Below, piece after piece: positions 24,727 to 34,660 of a DNA stretch of 64,000 nucleotides. The notes beneath the pieces were generated by a model. The model was not told where the DNA came from and did not search any database. It saw only the letters and a program-made list of their open reading frames with translations. Each line of letters starts with the position of its first letter. Within the stretch, counting starts at the first letter, position 1. This DNA is from Marivita sp965656765 (GTDB lineage: Bacteria > Pseudomonadota > Alphaproteobacteria > Rhodobacterales > Rhodobacteraceae): assembly GCF_965656765.1 (NCBI RefSeq), contig NZ_CBFHLV010000001.1:112503-176502 (forward strand). The letters run 5' to 3'. Both the position numbers and the translations under genes were made by a program.

Positions 24727-25400
24727 AGGTCCGCCCCCGCCATCTGCAACCGCCGGTTCGAGATCCGCAGCACACGGGTTTGCACCTGTGCCTTGGCCGC
24801 GCGGATCAGGCCCAAATCATGGGTGGCGATCAGGATCGTTTTGCCCATGCGGTTCAGCTCGACCAGCAAAGTCAGCAAGCGTTGCGACATTTCCCAGTCG
24901 ATATTGCCAGTCGGTTCATCCGCCAAGATCACATCAGGTGACATGATCACCGCACGCGCCAATGCAGCCCGCTGACGTTCCCCACCCGACAGTTCAGGCG
25001 GCAAAGCGGAAGAGCGCGAGGTCAGTCCAACCCATGCCAGCAATTCCTTGAGATTGGCCTCGGCGCCATCGGGGTCTTGGCCCGACACCGTAAGCGGCAG
25101 CGCCACGTTTTCAGTGACCGGCAGGTGGTCCAGGAACTGGCAATCCTGGTGCACCACACCGACCTTGCGGCGCAGGTCGGCCACCTCATCACGCCCCAAC
25201 CCGCGCACATCGCGGTCGAACAGGCGCACATGGCCAGCTGTTGCCTGAAGCGCGCCGTAGCACAGTTTGAGGAATGTCGTTTTGCCAGACCCGGACGGCC
25301 CGGTGAGAAAATGAAATGACCCCGGCGCAACAGTCAGCGTCATGTCCGTCAACAACTCTCCGCCGCCATAACTGTAGGCCACATTTTCCAACTCGATCAC
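24723..25400 (-). CDS. ftsE: Cell division ATP-binding protein FtsE
   Basis: 225 residues. Walker A GPSGSGKTT, Q-loop VVHQDCQFLDHLPV, signature LSGGERQRAALARA, Walker B VILADEPTGNID and the H-loop ATHDLGL are complete. First gene of ftsE-ftsX-plsC-ppox, divergent from the zinc-ribbon gene. Confidence 0.95.
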   Translation of the reverse strand: MIELENVAYSYGGGELLTDMTLTVAPGSFHFLTGPSGSGKTTFLKLCYGALQATAGHVRLFDRDVRGLGRDEVADLRRKVGVVHQDCQFLDHLPVTENVALPLTVSGQDPDGAEANLKELLAWVGLTSRSSALPPELSGGERQRAALARAVIMSPDVILADEPTGNIDWEMSQRLLTLLVELNRMGKTILIATHDLGLIRAAKAQVQTRVLRISNRRLQMAGADL

Positions 25401-25582
25401 GGCGGTCTTGTCCCTGCCTTTAGTTCCGCGTTGTTGTGCCTGAGCATCGTGCCGGTTTCAATGCGGCTGAGGTGTCACAATGGGCTTTTACAAGCGGAAA
25501 GGCGCGCCTATGATGCATTAAAACGAAGAGTTACAAGGTTGGCCGCAAAATCAAGGCCATCCGGATGGGGGCAACGGGCAAA

Positions 25583-26443
25583 ATGCGGCTGACATGTCCA
25601 AGTTGCGGGGCACAATACGAAGTACCCGATGATGTCATTCCCGAAGACGGTCGGGATGTTCAATGCTCCAATTGTGGGAACACGTGGTTTCAGGAACAAG
25701 ACACAAGCGCCAGCCCCGAAGCGCTGGCGGCCGAAGCCGCAGCGCCTAAAGATGCGGTTTGGCATCCCGAGGTGGAAAGCGACATCGAGGACCGACCGTC
25801 TATCAACACCGAAGCCGCGCCCGGAAGCTCTGCCCCACCCGCGCCGCCCAAGCGCCGCGAACTTGATCCAAGCGTCGCCGACATTCTGCGCGAAGAGGCC
25901 GAGCTAGAGGCCCGTGTCCGCGAATCCGAGGGTGGATCGCTCGAAGAGCAACCGGATTTGGGGCTGCAGGAACCTGAAGACGAAGCCGCAAAACGCGCGC
26001 GTCAGGCACAGGAACGGATGCGCAAGCTGCGCGGCGAAGACCCGCAAGCGGCATCCGAGGTTGCGGCTGCTGCCGCGATCACGGATCGCCCGAAATCCCG
26101 GCGCGACATGCTGCCTGACGTGGAAGAAATCAATCAAACCCTGCGGGCATCGACCGAACGGCGCGAAGTGCGGTCTGTTCAGGCCGAACTTGAGGAAGAG
26201 GAAGAACCAAGCGGCGGTTTTGGACGTGGCTTTATCTATACCATCCTTATCTTTGCAATTGCCGCCGCCCTCTATGTTTATGCTCCGCAACTGGCCGAAG
26301 CTGTTCCGCAACTCAAAGCCCCGCTTGAGATATATGTGACGATGGTTGATCAGCTACGGTCTTGGCTTGACGGACAGGTTACAACCGTCATGCAAATGAT
26401 TAACGGCACCCCGGCCGAGGCACCACCAACCGACGGTTCCTGA
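25583..26443 (+). CDS. Zinc-ribbon (MJ0042-type) single-pass membrane protein
   Basis: 286 residues from ATG 25583; an upstream in-frame ATG at 25565 is less likely because the family starts MRLTCPSCGAQYEV. The zinc ribbon uses C5, C8, C28 and C31. A long Ala/Glu/Pro-rich linker follows, then one membrane helix (about 215-234, FIYTILIFAIAAALYVYA) and a short C-terminal tail. Such proteins are common beside ftsE in this group; their function is unknown. Confidence 0.82.
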   Translation: MRLTCPSCGAQYEVPDDVIPEDGRDVQCSNCGNTWFQEQDTSASPEALAAEAAAPKDAVWHPEVESDIEDRPSINTEAAPGSSAPPAPPKRRELDPSVADILREEAELEARVRESEGGSLEEQPDLGLQEPEDEAAKRARQAQERMRKLRGEDPQAASEVAAAAAITDRPKSRRDMLPDVEEINQTLRASTERREVRSVQAELEEEEEPSGGFGRGFIYTILIFAIAAALYVYAPQLAEAVPQLKAPLEIYVTMVDQLRSWLDGQVTTVMQMINGTPAEAPPTDGS

Positions 26444-26630
26444 ATCGCTGCCAATTTTGGCAGATCGTCCTAGATGTGATGCCAAAGCGCGCAGCATGCA
26501 GTCGTGCATTTTGGACCTATCTGTGATATGTGTCTGGCCCTAACGTCGCGCGTCAGTTCTGATCAAGATGAACGTGCCAGAGCGTATTGCGCGTCAGGCC
26601 TTTTATGATTCTCAAACGGAGGTGACGACC

Positions 26631-28019
26631 ATGGACGGTACATTGTCCCAAAACGATCTTAGCCATGTGGTCGAAGCCGACCGCGCCCATGTGTGGCACC
26701 ACCTGATTCAGCACAAGCCGTTCGAGACCAATGATCCCCGGATCATCGTCGAAGGCAAAGGCATGCGGGTTTGGGACCAGAAGGGCAAAGAGCACCTTGA
26801 TGCCGTATCCGGTGGCGTCTGGACCGTGAACGTGGGTTACGGGCGCGAAAGCATCGCCAAAGCAGTGTATGACCAGCTCTTGAAGCTTAACTACTTCGCA
26901 GGATCTGCCGGGTCGATCCCCGGGGCGCTTTTTTCGGAAAAGCTGATTTCGAAGATGCCGGGTATGAGCCGGGTGTACTACACGAACTCAGGCTCCGAGG
27001 CGAACGAGAAGGCGTTCAAGATGGTCCGCCAGATCGCGCACAAGCGTTACGGCGGCACCAAGCACAAGATCCTTTACCGCGACCGCGATTACCACGGCAC
27101 CACCATCGGCTGTCTGTCGGCTGGCGGCCAAGACGAACGCAACGCGCAGTACGGACCGTTCACACCCGGTTTTGTACGCGTACCGCATTGCCTTGAATAT
27201 CGTGCCGGCGATCAGGGTGCCCCGACCGAGAATTACGGCGAATGGGCTGCGGACCAGATCGAACAGGTGATCCTGCGCGAAGGCCCTGACACCGTGGGCG
27301 CACTGTGCCTTGAGCCAGTCACGGCCGGTGGTGGTGTCATCACCCCTCCACAAGGCTATTGGGAACGCGTGCAGGAAATCTGCCGCAAGTACGATATTCT
27401 GCTGCATATCGACGAAGTGGTCTGCGGCGTCGGGCGCACCGGCACATGGTTTGGGTATCAGCAATACGGCGTGCAGCCTGACATGGTGACGATGGCCAAG
27501 GGCGTGGCCTCGGGCTATGCTGCCATTGCGTGTCTTGTGACCACCGAAGACGTATTCTCGATGTTCAAGGACGATGCCGACGATCCAATGAACTACTTCC
27601 GCGACATCTCGACCTTTGGGGGCTGCACGGCCGGTCCGGCAGCGGCACTTGAAAACATGCGCATCATCGAAGACGAAGACCTGCTGGGGAACACCACGGC
27701 GATGGGTGACTACATGCTCGACCAGCTTCATGCGCTGGCTGACAAGCACGCCGTCATCGGCGACGTGCGCGGCAAAGGCCTGTTCCTTGGCGCAGAACTT
27801 GTCGAAGATCGCGAAACCCGTGCGCCGATGGCGGAAAAGCGGGTGCAAAAGGTCGTCGGTGACTGCATGCAGCAGGGCATCATCATTGGCGCGACCAACC
27901 GGTCACTTCCGGGCTTGAACAACACACTGTGTTTCAGCCCTGCGCTGATCGCCACCAAAGACGATATCGACCAGATCATCACATCGGTTGACGAAGCTTT
28001 GGGTCGCGAATTTGCGTGA
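26631..28019 (+). CDS. tpa: Taurine:pyruvate aminotransferase
   Basis: 462 residues from ATG 26631, seven bases after GGAGGTGA. Class III PLP aminotransferase: NSGSEANEKAFKMVRQ, LLHIDEVVCGVGRTG (D261) and MVTMAKGVASGYAA (PLP Lys290). The N-terminus MDGTLSQNDLSHVVEADRAH and the body match Tpa of roseobacters and paracocci, which turns taurine plus pyruvate into sulfoacetaldehyde and alanine. No tauR, xsc or taurine transporter is adjacent. A role with another omega-amine is possible. Confidence 0.85.
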   Translation: MDGTLSQNDLSHVVEADRAHVWHHLIQHKPFETNDPRIIVEGKGMRVWDQKGKEHLDAVSGGVWTVNVGYGRESIAKAVYDQLLKLNYFAGSAGSIPGALFSEKLISKMPGMSRVYYTNSGSEANEKAFKMVRQIAHKRYGGTKHKILYRDRDYHGTTIGCLSAGGQDERNAQYGPFTPGFVRVPHCLEYRAGDQGAPTENYGEWAADQIEQVILREGPDTVGALCLEPVTAGGGVITPPQGYWERVQEICRKYDILLHIDEVVCGVGRTGTWFGYQQYGVQPDMVTMAKGVASGYAAIACLVTTEDVFSMFKDDADDPMNYFRDISTFGGCTAGPAAALENMRIIEDEDLLGNTTAMGDYMLDQLHALADKHAVIGDVRGKGLFLGAELVEDRETRAPMAEKRVQKVVGDCMQQGIIIGATNRSLPGLNNTLCFSPALIATKDDIDQIITSVDEALGREFA

Positions 28020-28726
28020 CTGATCCCTTGATCACGGGCCAGCGCCTGAACGCGCTGGGCCAGCCTATTGGCGTACCTCTCACCGACACATCTCTGCGTA
28101 GCACGCCTCCGCGCGCAGAGATGTGCGGGCAGTATTGCACGGTGGTTCCGCTGTCGATGGATCATGCCGATGATCTGTATGCAGCCTTTCGGCAAGATCC
28201 AGACGACCGGATTTGGACCTACCTTCCCAACGGCCCCTACCACGACCTTGATGAATTTCGCGCATGGGTCGAAGATGCCGTGACTTGGGAGGACCCGCTG
28301 ATGCATGCGATTTTGGTTGAGGGTCATGCCGTGGGTCACGCCAGCTACCTGCGGATCGCCCCAGCCAGCGCAAGTATCGAGGTAGGATACATCAACCTGT
28401 CCCCTGCTCTGCAACGCACCCGTGCGGCGACTGAATTCCAGTTTCTGATGATGCAGCGCGCGTTCGATGGTCTGAGCTATCGACGCTATGAATGGAAATG
28501 CGATGCGCTGAACGCAGCGTCACGGCGCGCGGCGGAACGGCTGGGCTTTACCTATGAAGGTACGTTCCGACAGGCCACGCATTACAAGCAGCGCAACCGC
28601 GATACGGCGTGGTTTTCGATCCTCGATAGTGAATGGCCTGCACTGAAGGACCGGTTCACGCGCTGGTTGGACACGGATAATTTTGACGCAGGTGATGTCC
28701 AAAAGCGCAGCTTGACCGACATCTGA
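28016..28726 (+). CDS. GNAT family N-acetyltransferase (RimJ/RimL type)
   Basis: 236 residues from GTG 28016, overlapping the tpa stop by four bases (GTGA). The acetyltransferase region runs from about 36 (MCGQYCTVVPLSMDHADDLY) to YEWKCDALNAASRRAAERLG and FTYEGTFRQATHYKQRNRDT, typical of the RimJ/RimL-like Acetyltransf_3 group. The acceptor is unknown. Coupling to tpa suggests an amine or amino acid linked to that pathway, but this is inference. Confidence 0.85.
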   Translation: MTDPLITGQRLNALGQPIGVPLTDTSLRSTPPRAEMCGQYCTVVPLSMDHADDLYAAFRQDPDDRIWTYLPNGPYHDLDEFRAWVEDAVTWEDPLMHAILVEGHAVGHASYLRIAPASASIEVGYINLSPALQRTRAATEFQFLMMQRAFDGLSYRRYEWKCDALNAASRRAAERLGFTYEGTFRQATHYKQRNRDTAWFSILDSEWPALKDRFTRWLDTDNFDAGDVQKRSLTDI

Positions 28727-28851
28727 CGCGCAAGCGCACGTTTGATTGGCATGTCTTTTCTGTCCTGCAGCTTACAAGAACTGGACGCATGCGATGGGCA
28801 TCTGTTTCTGAGCGCGCTAGTGTTAAGGTGCCAGTTCAAAGAGGTACATGC

Positions 28852-30483
28852 ATGACCATCCTGACCCAAACCTGCACACCGTTCGAGGGGCAGAAACCCG
28901 GCACGTCCGGCCTGCGCAAGAAAACCCGCGTGTATATGCAGCCGGGTTACGTCGAATGTTTCGTGCAATCCACCTTCAACGCGATTGGTGGGCTGGAGGG
29001 CAAGTCGCTCGTGATCGGCGGTGATGGTCGGTACTTCAACGCCGAAGCAATCCAGACGATCCTGCGCATGGCAGCGGCGAACGGGGCGAGCAGTGCGATT
29101 GTCGGTCAAGGTGGCCTGCTGTCGACGCCAGCAGCGTCGAACCTGATCCGTCAGCGCGGCGCGGATGGCGGACTGATCCTTTCGGCCAGCCACAACCCCG
29201 GCGGCATCGACGAGGATTTTGGGATCAAATACAACATATCGAACGGTGGCCCAGCCCCCGAAGCGATCACTGACGCGATCTTTGAACAGACCAAGACCAT
29301 CACAAGTTACAAAACGATGGACACGACCGATATCGACCTTGGGCAGATCGGTGAGGTCACACTGGGCGACATGAAGGTTGAGGTGGTGGGCCCGGTGGCG
29401 GATTATGGGGCTCTGTTGGAAGAGCTGTTCAATTTCGACGCCCTGCGCGCGTTGTTCGCCAGCGGATTCACGATGAAATTCGACGCGATGCATGCGGTCA
29501 CTGGCCCTTATGCCAAGACGATCCTCGAAGACACGCTTGGCGCCCCTGCTGGCACAGTTCTGAACGGTGTGCCGTCGGTGGATTTCGGCTCAGGCCACCC
29601 CGACCCGAACCCGATCTGGGCTAAGCCTTTGGTCGATTTGGTCATGTCCGACGATGGACCAGATTTCGCCGCCGCGTCAGATGGGGATGGCGACCGTAAC
29701 ATGATCTTGGGCAAGGGCATTTATGTGACGCCGTCTGACAGTCTTGCAGTGCTCGCCGCGAACGCGCATCTTGCCCCCGGTTATGAACGGGGCATCGCGG
29801 GAGTGGCGCGATCCATGCCGACCAGCGCCGCCTGTGACCGCGTTGCCGAAGCCTTGGCCGTGGAGTGTTTCGAGACACCAACGGGCTGGAAGTTCTTTGG
29901 CAACCTTCTGGATGCCGGGCGCGTGACGCTGTGTGGTGAAGAAAGCGCTGGCACCGGCAGCGACCATGTTCGCGAAAAGGACGGGCTTTGGGCGGTGCTG
30001 CTCTGGCTCAACATTCTGGCTGTGCGCAAGATGTCGGTGAAGGAGATCCTGCAAGATCACTGGGACACATATGGGCGCAACTACTATTCACGCCACGATT
30101 ACGAGGCAGTGGACAGCGCGGCAGCGAATGATCTGATGGCGGATTTGACGTCCAAGCTGGACGATCTGGCGGGACAGACCTTTGTTACGTGTACCGTCGC
30201 TTCGGCGGATTCGTTTTCCTACCACGATCCGGTTGATGGGTCAGTGAGCCACAATCAGGGACTGCAGATTCACTTTGAAGGCGGCGGGCGTGCCGTTTTG
30301 CGCTTGTCCGGAACAGGCACTGAAGGCGCAACGCTGCGGGTTTACCTGGAACGGTACGAAGCCCCCGGCGGCGATCTCAATATCGAGACACAGACCGCTT
30401 TGCGCGAGATCGCAGAGGCGACTGACCAGATCAGCGGCTTGACTGAACGTACAGGTCGCACAGCACCGGATGTCATGACCTAA
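28852..30483 (+). CDS. pgm: Phosphoglucomutase (alpha-D-glucose phosphate-specific)
   Basis: 543 residues from ATG 28852 (GAGG nine bases upstream). The phosphoserine loop is ILSASHNPGGIDEDFG, with S113 the likely catalytic Ser. Metal site DGDGDRNMI, sugar loop GEESAGTGSDH, and phosphate-binding RLSGTGTEGATLR near the end. It interconverts glucose-1- and glucose-6-phosphate for glycogen and surface sugars. Confidence 0.95.
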   Translation: MTILTQTCTPFEGQKPGTSGLRKKTRVYMQPGYVECFVQSTFNAIGGLEGKSLVIGGDGRYFNAEAIQTILRMAAANGASSAIVGQGGLLSTPAASNLIRQRGADGGLILSASHNPGGIDEDFGIKYNISNGGPAPEAITDAIFEQTKTITSYKTMDTTDIDLGQIGEVTLGDMKVEVVGPVADYGALLEELFNFDALRALFASGFTMKFDAMHAVTGPYAKTILEDTLGAPAGTVLNGVPSVDFGSGHPDPNPIWAKPLVDLVMSDDGPDFAAASDGDGDRNMILGKGIYVTPSDSLAVLAANAHLAPGYERGIAGVARSMPTSAACDRVAEALAVECFETPTGWKFFGNLLDAGRVTLCGEESAGTGSDHVREKDGLWAVLLWLNILAVRKMSVKEILQDHWDTYGRNYYSRHDYEAVDSAAANDLMADLTSKLDDLAGQTFVTCTVASADSFSYHDPVDGSVSHNQGLQIHFEGGGRAVLRLSGTGTEGATLRVYLERYEAPGGDLNIETQTALREIAEATDQISGLTERTGRTAPDVMT

Positions 30484-30531
30484 ACGCGGGTCATCCTCGA
30501 CAGGCCCCGTGCGCTGGGGTACCGGAAACAG

Positions 30532-30987
30532 ATGAAGGCTTTTGTCGTCGATACACTTGTCACCGTGACATTCTTTACGTTTGTTGCCGGGCTGACCGAG
30601 TTTTTCATCGCTGGTATGGAAATGCGTCAGGTGGTCATTGCACGGCTTGTGATGGTCCCCGTGATGATACTGACAGGACGCCCATACGGGTTATGGCGCG
30701 ATTGGGTGTTACTCAAAACACGCGCGAAGCGAAAGGTGACAACGATCCTGGCAGACGTATTCGCATTCCTGACATTTCAGGTACCGGTCTATGTTGCCAC
30801 GCTTTTGGTTGCCGGGGCGAGTTTGGCAGAGATCAAGACCGCAGTTGGGGCCGCGATATTGTTCATGATTCTGCTCAGCCGCCCCTTTGGTCTGTTCCTC
30901 GAATGGGTGCGCCACAAGGTCGGCACGAATGTGCAGATGCGACCCGTGGTCAATATCAGCCCGACAATTCCATCAGACGGCAGTTGA
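30532..30987 (+). CDS. alaE: L-alanine exporter AlaE
   Basis: 151 residues, four membrane helices. VADTF-like start (KAFVVDTLVTVTFF), RLVMVPVMILTGRPYGLWRDW and LADVFAFLTFQVPVYVATLLVAGA follow the AlaE pattern. It would export L-alanine. Tpa makes alanine, but the genes are not coupled. The last 15 bases overlap the end of sitD on the other strand. Confidence 0.85.
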   Translation: MKAFVVDTLVTVTFFTFVAGLTEFFIAGMEMRQVVIARLVMVPVMILTGRPYGLWRDWVLLKTRAKRKVTTILADVFAFLTFQVPVYVATLLVAGASLAEIKTAVGAAILFMILLSRPFGLFLEWVRHKVGTNVQMRPVVNISPTIPSDGS

Positions 30988-31836
30988 CGCCTCGGTCACA
31001 CGCAATCGCGATGCCCGGCGCGTCAGAACCTGACGGCGAACGAATGCGGCGATAAACAGGACTGTGAGGATCAGGATGATCGTCGGTGCTGGCGCGCTGT
31101 CGAGGAAAAAGCTGAGATATGTACCCAGCAGCATCGCCGCCATATTGACCACAACTGAAACCCAAAGCATCGCCTTGAACTGCCGCACCAGAAGAAACGC
31201 AATTGCACCCGGTGCGATCAGCAGACCAATAGCAAGGATCAAACCCGCAGCTGACAGCGTTGCGACGATGGTCAGGGACAGGGCCGTGAGCATCCCGTAA
31301 TGCAGTGCATTGACCCATAACCCCGAGGCCTGCGTCTGCGCCGGATCAAAGCTGTGCAGCAACCAGTCCTTCCACTTGAGCACAAGCACCCCAGCGACCA
31401 GCGCTGAAATGATGCCTGCTGTCCAAAGCTCGTGCGGCTCCACACCCAGCATGTTGCCAAAGAGGATGTGATCCAGATGCGCATTGGTTTCGATCGACAC
31501 GTAAAGCACGATACCAAGGCCAAACATGCCCGAGAACACCACACCCATCACCGTGTCTTCTTTGACCCGGCTGTTGGAGGACAAATATCCGGTGGCGAGG
31601 GAGCAGGTCATTCCGGCGGCAAACGCGCCGATGATCAGGGGAATGCCAAAGATGTAGGCCAGCACGATCCCGGGCAACACCGCATGGCTCACCGCATCGC
31701 CCATCAGCGCCCAGCCTTTGAGGACCAGGAAACAGGAGAGCAGCGCAGTTGGCACCGCGACCATCATGGAAATGAGAAATGCGTTTTGCATAAATGCAAA
31801 GCGGAACGGCAAAAGCAGGGTCTCAATGTCCATCAT
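30973..31836 (-). CDS. sitD: Manganese/iron ABC transporter permease
   Basis: 287 residues, eight or nine membrane helices. ABC-3 family permease: LLSCFLVLKGWALMGDAVSHAVLPG near the N-terminus and LLIAPGAIAFLLVRQFK later. Overlaps sitC by four bases. With SitC it forms the channel of the SitABCD importer. Confidence 0.9.
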   Translation of the reverse strand: MMDIETLLLPFRFAFMQNAFLISMMVAVPTALLSCFLVLKGWALMGDAVSHAVLPGIVLAYIFGIPLIIGAFAAGMTCSLATGYLSSNSRVKEDTVMGVVFSGMFGLGIVLYVSIETNAHLDHILFGNMLGVEPHELWTAGIISALVAGVLVLKWKDWLLHSFDPAQTQASGLWVNALHYGMLTALSLTIVATLSAAGLILAIGLLIAPGAIAFLLVRQFKAMLWVSVVVNMAAMLLGTYLSFFLDSAPAPTIILILTVLFIAAFVRRQVLTRRASRLRVTEASTAV

Positions 31837-32735
31837 GCACCGCCTTTTGCAGGATCAGCCGAGACAAGGCTGTCACTTGGTCCGTCCCTGAGTGCCGCAT
31901 CCGCTTTGCGCCGTGCCGCCAGGATGCCGTGGCGCGGAGCAAAGACAAAGGCCAGCAAGAAGATCAGCGTTTGCAGACACACAATGATGCCGCCCGTCGC
32001 ACCGTCGAGATAATAGCTGGCATATGCGCCGACAAAGCTGGTTACAGCCCCGATAACAACAGACAGAATAATCAGCCGCGGGAAGCGATCACACAGCAGA
32101 TAGGCTGTGGCCCCCGGTGTCACGACCATGGCAATCACCAAAAACGCACCCACCGTTTGCATCGCTGCGACGACCGACGCCGACAGCAGCACAAAGAAAA
32201 CTGCCTTGAGCAATTGTGGGCGCAAACCGATGGTCCGGGCATGGTTTTCATCAAAGAACGTGACCATCAGGTCTTTCCATTTGGCCAGCAGCACCGCCAG
32301 CGACACAAAGCCGATGATCGCAAGTTGCAGCGTGTCTTCGGGCGTGATGGCTAGAATGTTGCCCATTGTGATTGTCTGAACAGACACGGACATTGGGTTG
32401 ATCGACACCATGAACAGGCCAAGTCCGAAAAACGACGTAAAGATCAGGCCGATGATCACGTCAGGTTTCAGCCCCGATCGTTCTGACAGGAACAGCATCG
32501 ACGCGGCCGCCAGCCCGCCGGCGATGAATGCACCCAGGGCGAAAGGCAACCCGAGGATATACGCGCCAGCGACACCCGGTACGACCGAATGAGACAGCGC
32601 ATCGCCGATCAGAGACCAGCCCTTGAGCATGAGATACGCCGACAGAAACGCACAAACCGCCCCGACCAGCGCGGACACCCACATGGCGTTGACCATGTAA
32701 TTATAGCCGAAAGGTTCGATTAGGTAAGCGATCAT
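31833..32735 (-). CDS. sitC: Manganese/iron ABC transporter permease
   Basis: 300 residues, ABC-3 permease like sitD: FLSAYLMLKGWSLIGDALSHSVVPG and VVTPGATAYLLCDRFP. Overlaps sitB (ATGA) and sitD by four bases each, so translation of the operon is coupled. Confidence 0.9.
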   Translation of the reverse strand: MIAYLIEPFGYNYMVNAMWVSALVGAVCAFLSAYLMLKGWSLIGDALSHSVVPGVAGAYILGLPFALGAFIAGGLAAASMLFLSERSGLKPDVIIGLIFTSFFGLGLFMVSINPMSVSVQTITMGNILAITPEDTLQLAIIGFVSLAVLLAKWKDLMVTFFDENHARTIGLRPQLLKAVFFVLLSASVVAAMQTVGAFLVIAMVVTPGATAYLLCDRFPRLIILSVVIGAVTSFVGAYASYYLDGATGGIIVCLQTLIFLLAFVFAPRHGILAARRKADAALRDGPSDSLVSADPAKGGA

Positions 32736-33631
32736 GGGTTGGAGTCCGTGCGCTGGGCCTTGTCGCCATAGGTCACGAACGGGCGTTCATCATCGGTAAA
32801 GATTGTCACTTCGCGCGCGTCTTCATCGTCGTGCAAAGTGTCACCGCCCAACGTGAAGTGCCGCAGAACACCGCCAAAGGCGCGTTCAAGGTTTTCGCGG
32901 GTGAAGGTGGTTTCTGTTGGTCCATGACTAAGCACCGTGCCTTTCACCAGCACGGTCCGGTCGCAGAATTCCGGCACCGATCCAAGGTTGTGGGTCGAAA
33001 CCAACATCACCCGTCCTTCGTCGCGCAGTTCGCGCAGCAGGGCGACGATCTGATCCTCTGTCTGCACATCAACACCGGTGAAGGGTTCATCCAGCAGGAT
33101 AACCTGACCGTCCTGCGCCAGCGCCCGTGCCAAGAATACGCGCTTGCGTTGGCCACCGGACAGTTCGCCAATCTGACGGTGACGAAAGTCGCTCATATTC
33201 ACGCGGGCCAGCGCCTGATCGACTGCCGCGTGGTCGGCGGCTTTGGGGCGACGCAGGAAGCCCATTTTGCCGTAGCGGCCCATCATGACCACATCTTCTA
33301 CCAGCACCGGAAACGCCCAGTCCACTTCCTCGGATTGCGGCACATAGGCCACGAGATTGCGGGCCAGCGCATCTTTCACGGTCATGCCAAGGATGCGAAT
33401 CTCGCCTTTTGCGGCAGGGACAAAGCCCATGATCGCTTTAAAAAGCGTAGATTTTCCAGCGCCATTGATCCCAACCAGCGCCGTCACCGTGCCGCGTGGG
33501 ATTTCGAAACTAGCGTTCCAAAGTGCTGTGTGCCCGTTGCGATAGGTGACTGTCACATCCTGTGCGGACAGCCCGTCGTGCCCTGCAGTCATGCGGGTAT
33601 CCGGGGGGATCTGGGTGCGCTCATCGAGCAT
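32732..33631 (-). CDS. sitB: Manganese/iron ABC transporter ATP-binding protein
   Basis: 299 residues. Walker A GINGAGKSTLFKA, Q-loop YVPQSEEVDW, signature LSGGQRKRVFLARALA and Walker B ILLDEPFTGVD. The C-terminus is extended by about 45 residues compared with minimal ABC ATPases. There is an 87-base gap to sitA. Confidence 0.92.
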   Translation of the reverse strand: MLDERTQIPPDTRMTAGHDGLSAQDVTVTYRNGHTALWNASFEIPRGTVTALVGINGAGKSTLFKAIMGFVPAAKGEIRILGMTVKDALARNLVAYVPQSEEVDWAFPVLVEDVVMMGRYGKMGFLRRPKAADHAAVDQALARVNMSDFRHRQIGELSGGQRKRVFLARALAQDGQVILLDEPFTGVDVQTEDQIVALLRELRDEGRVMLVSTHNLGSVPEFCDRTVLVKGTVLSHGPTETTFTRENLERAFGGVLRHFTLGGDTLHDDEDAREVTIFTDDERPFVTYGDKAQRTDSNP

Positions 33632-33718
33632 AGTGCGTCCTCAAGCTTGGGCCTTGGCCCGAAAATGCGTGCGCCCGCAGCACGGCGCCACAGGCAAACA
33701 CGAGTTTGTTGGTCCTGC

Positions 33719-34618
33719 CTAGTTCATGGCCGAGGTCAGTCCGTTGGTGACGGTTCGCGTCGTGACAGTCAGCAGGTCGAGATAGGTTGGAACGGGTCCG
33801 TCCGCCTCGCTTAACGAATCCACATAGAGCACGCCGCCGTAGTTGACACCTGTCTCGCGGGCGACTTGTTCGGCCGGTGCGGTGCTGACAGTGCTTTCGC
33901 AAAAGACGACAGGGATGTTGTTGTCCCGGACACCATCAATGACCCCGCGCACCTGTTGCGGTGTACCCACCTGATCCGCGTTCATCGGCCAGAGATACAG
34001 TTCCTGCAGACCCATATCACGTGCCAGATAGCTGAACGCACCTTCGCAAGTGACAAGCCAGCGTTGGTCTTCGGGGATCGTGGCGATTGCGTCACGCAGC
34101 GGCTCAAGCGTGGCGCGCAGATCGTCTTTGTAGCGTGCGGCGTTCTCGGCATAGACCGCAGCATTTTCCGGGTCGTGTTCGGCAAATGCGGTGGCAATAT
34201 TATCTATATATATCAATGCGTTATTCAGACCCATCCATGCATGCGGATTGGGTTTACCCTCATAACTGCCGGACGAGATGGAGATCGGATCGATGCCATC
34301 ACTTAGTGTCGCGGATGGGATATCGCCCAGATTTGAGACAAACTGCTCGAACCAAAGCTCGAGGTTGAGACCGTTCCACAGGATCAGGTCTGCATCATAG
34401 GCTCGCACGATATCCTGTGGCGTCGGTTCATAGCCGTGGATCTCGGCACCCGGCTTGGTAATTGATACCACTTCAGCCGCATCCCCGGCAACATTCTGCG
34501 CCATGTCTGCCAAAACGGTGAAGGTCGTTACAACCTTCATTTTGTCATCTGCGGCCGCCTGCCCTGCCAGGACCGTCATGAGCCCCGCAGAAAACACCGC
34601 CATCAGTTTTGTTCTCAT
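33719..34618 (-). CDS. sitA: Manganese/iron ABC transporter substrate-binding protein
   Basis: 299 residues with a signal peptide (MRTKLMAVFSAGLMTVLAGQAAA). Cluster A-I metal-binding protein: likely ligands are the His in GAEIHGYEPTPQD, the His in PNPHAWMGLNNA, the Glu of CESTVS and the Asp in YVDSLSEADG. It captures Mn(II) or Fe(II) in the periplasm. GGAGG precedes the ATG, and a Fur/Mur-like box lies 43 bases upstream. Confidence 0.93.
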   Translation of the reverse strand: MRTKLMAVFSAGLMTVLAGQAAADDKMKVVTTFTVLADMAQNVAGDAAEVVSITKPGAEIHGYEPTPQDIVRAYDADLILWNGLNLELWFEQFVSNLGDIPSATLSDGIDPISISSGSYEGKPNPHAWMGLNNALIYIDNIATAFAEHDPENAAVYAENAARYKDDLRATLEPLRDAIATIPEDQRWLVTCEGAFSYLARDMGLQELYLWPMNADQVGTPQQVRGVIDGVRDNNIPVVFCESTVSTAPAEQVARETGVNYGGVLYVDSLSEADGPVPTYLDLLTVTTRTVTNGLTSAMN

Positions 34619-34660
34619 TTTTGAACCTCCATGTTGAGTATGACTGCATCCACATGAAAA

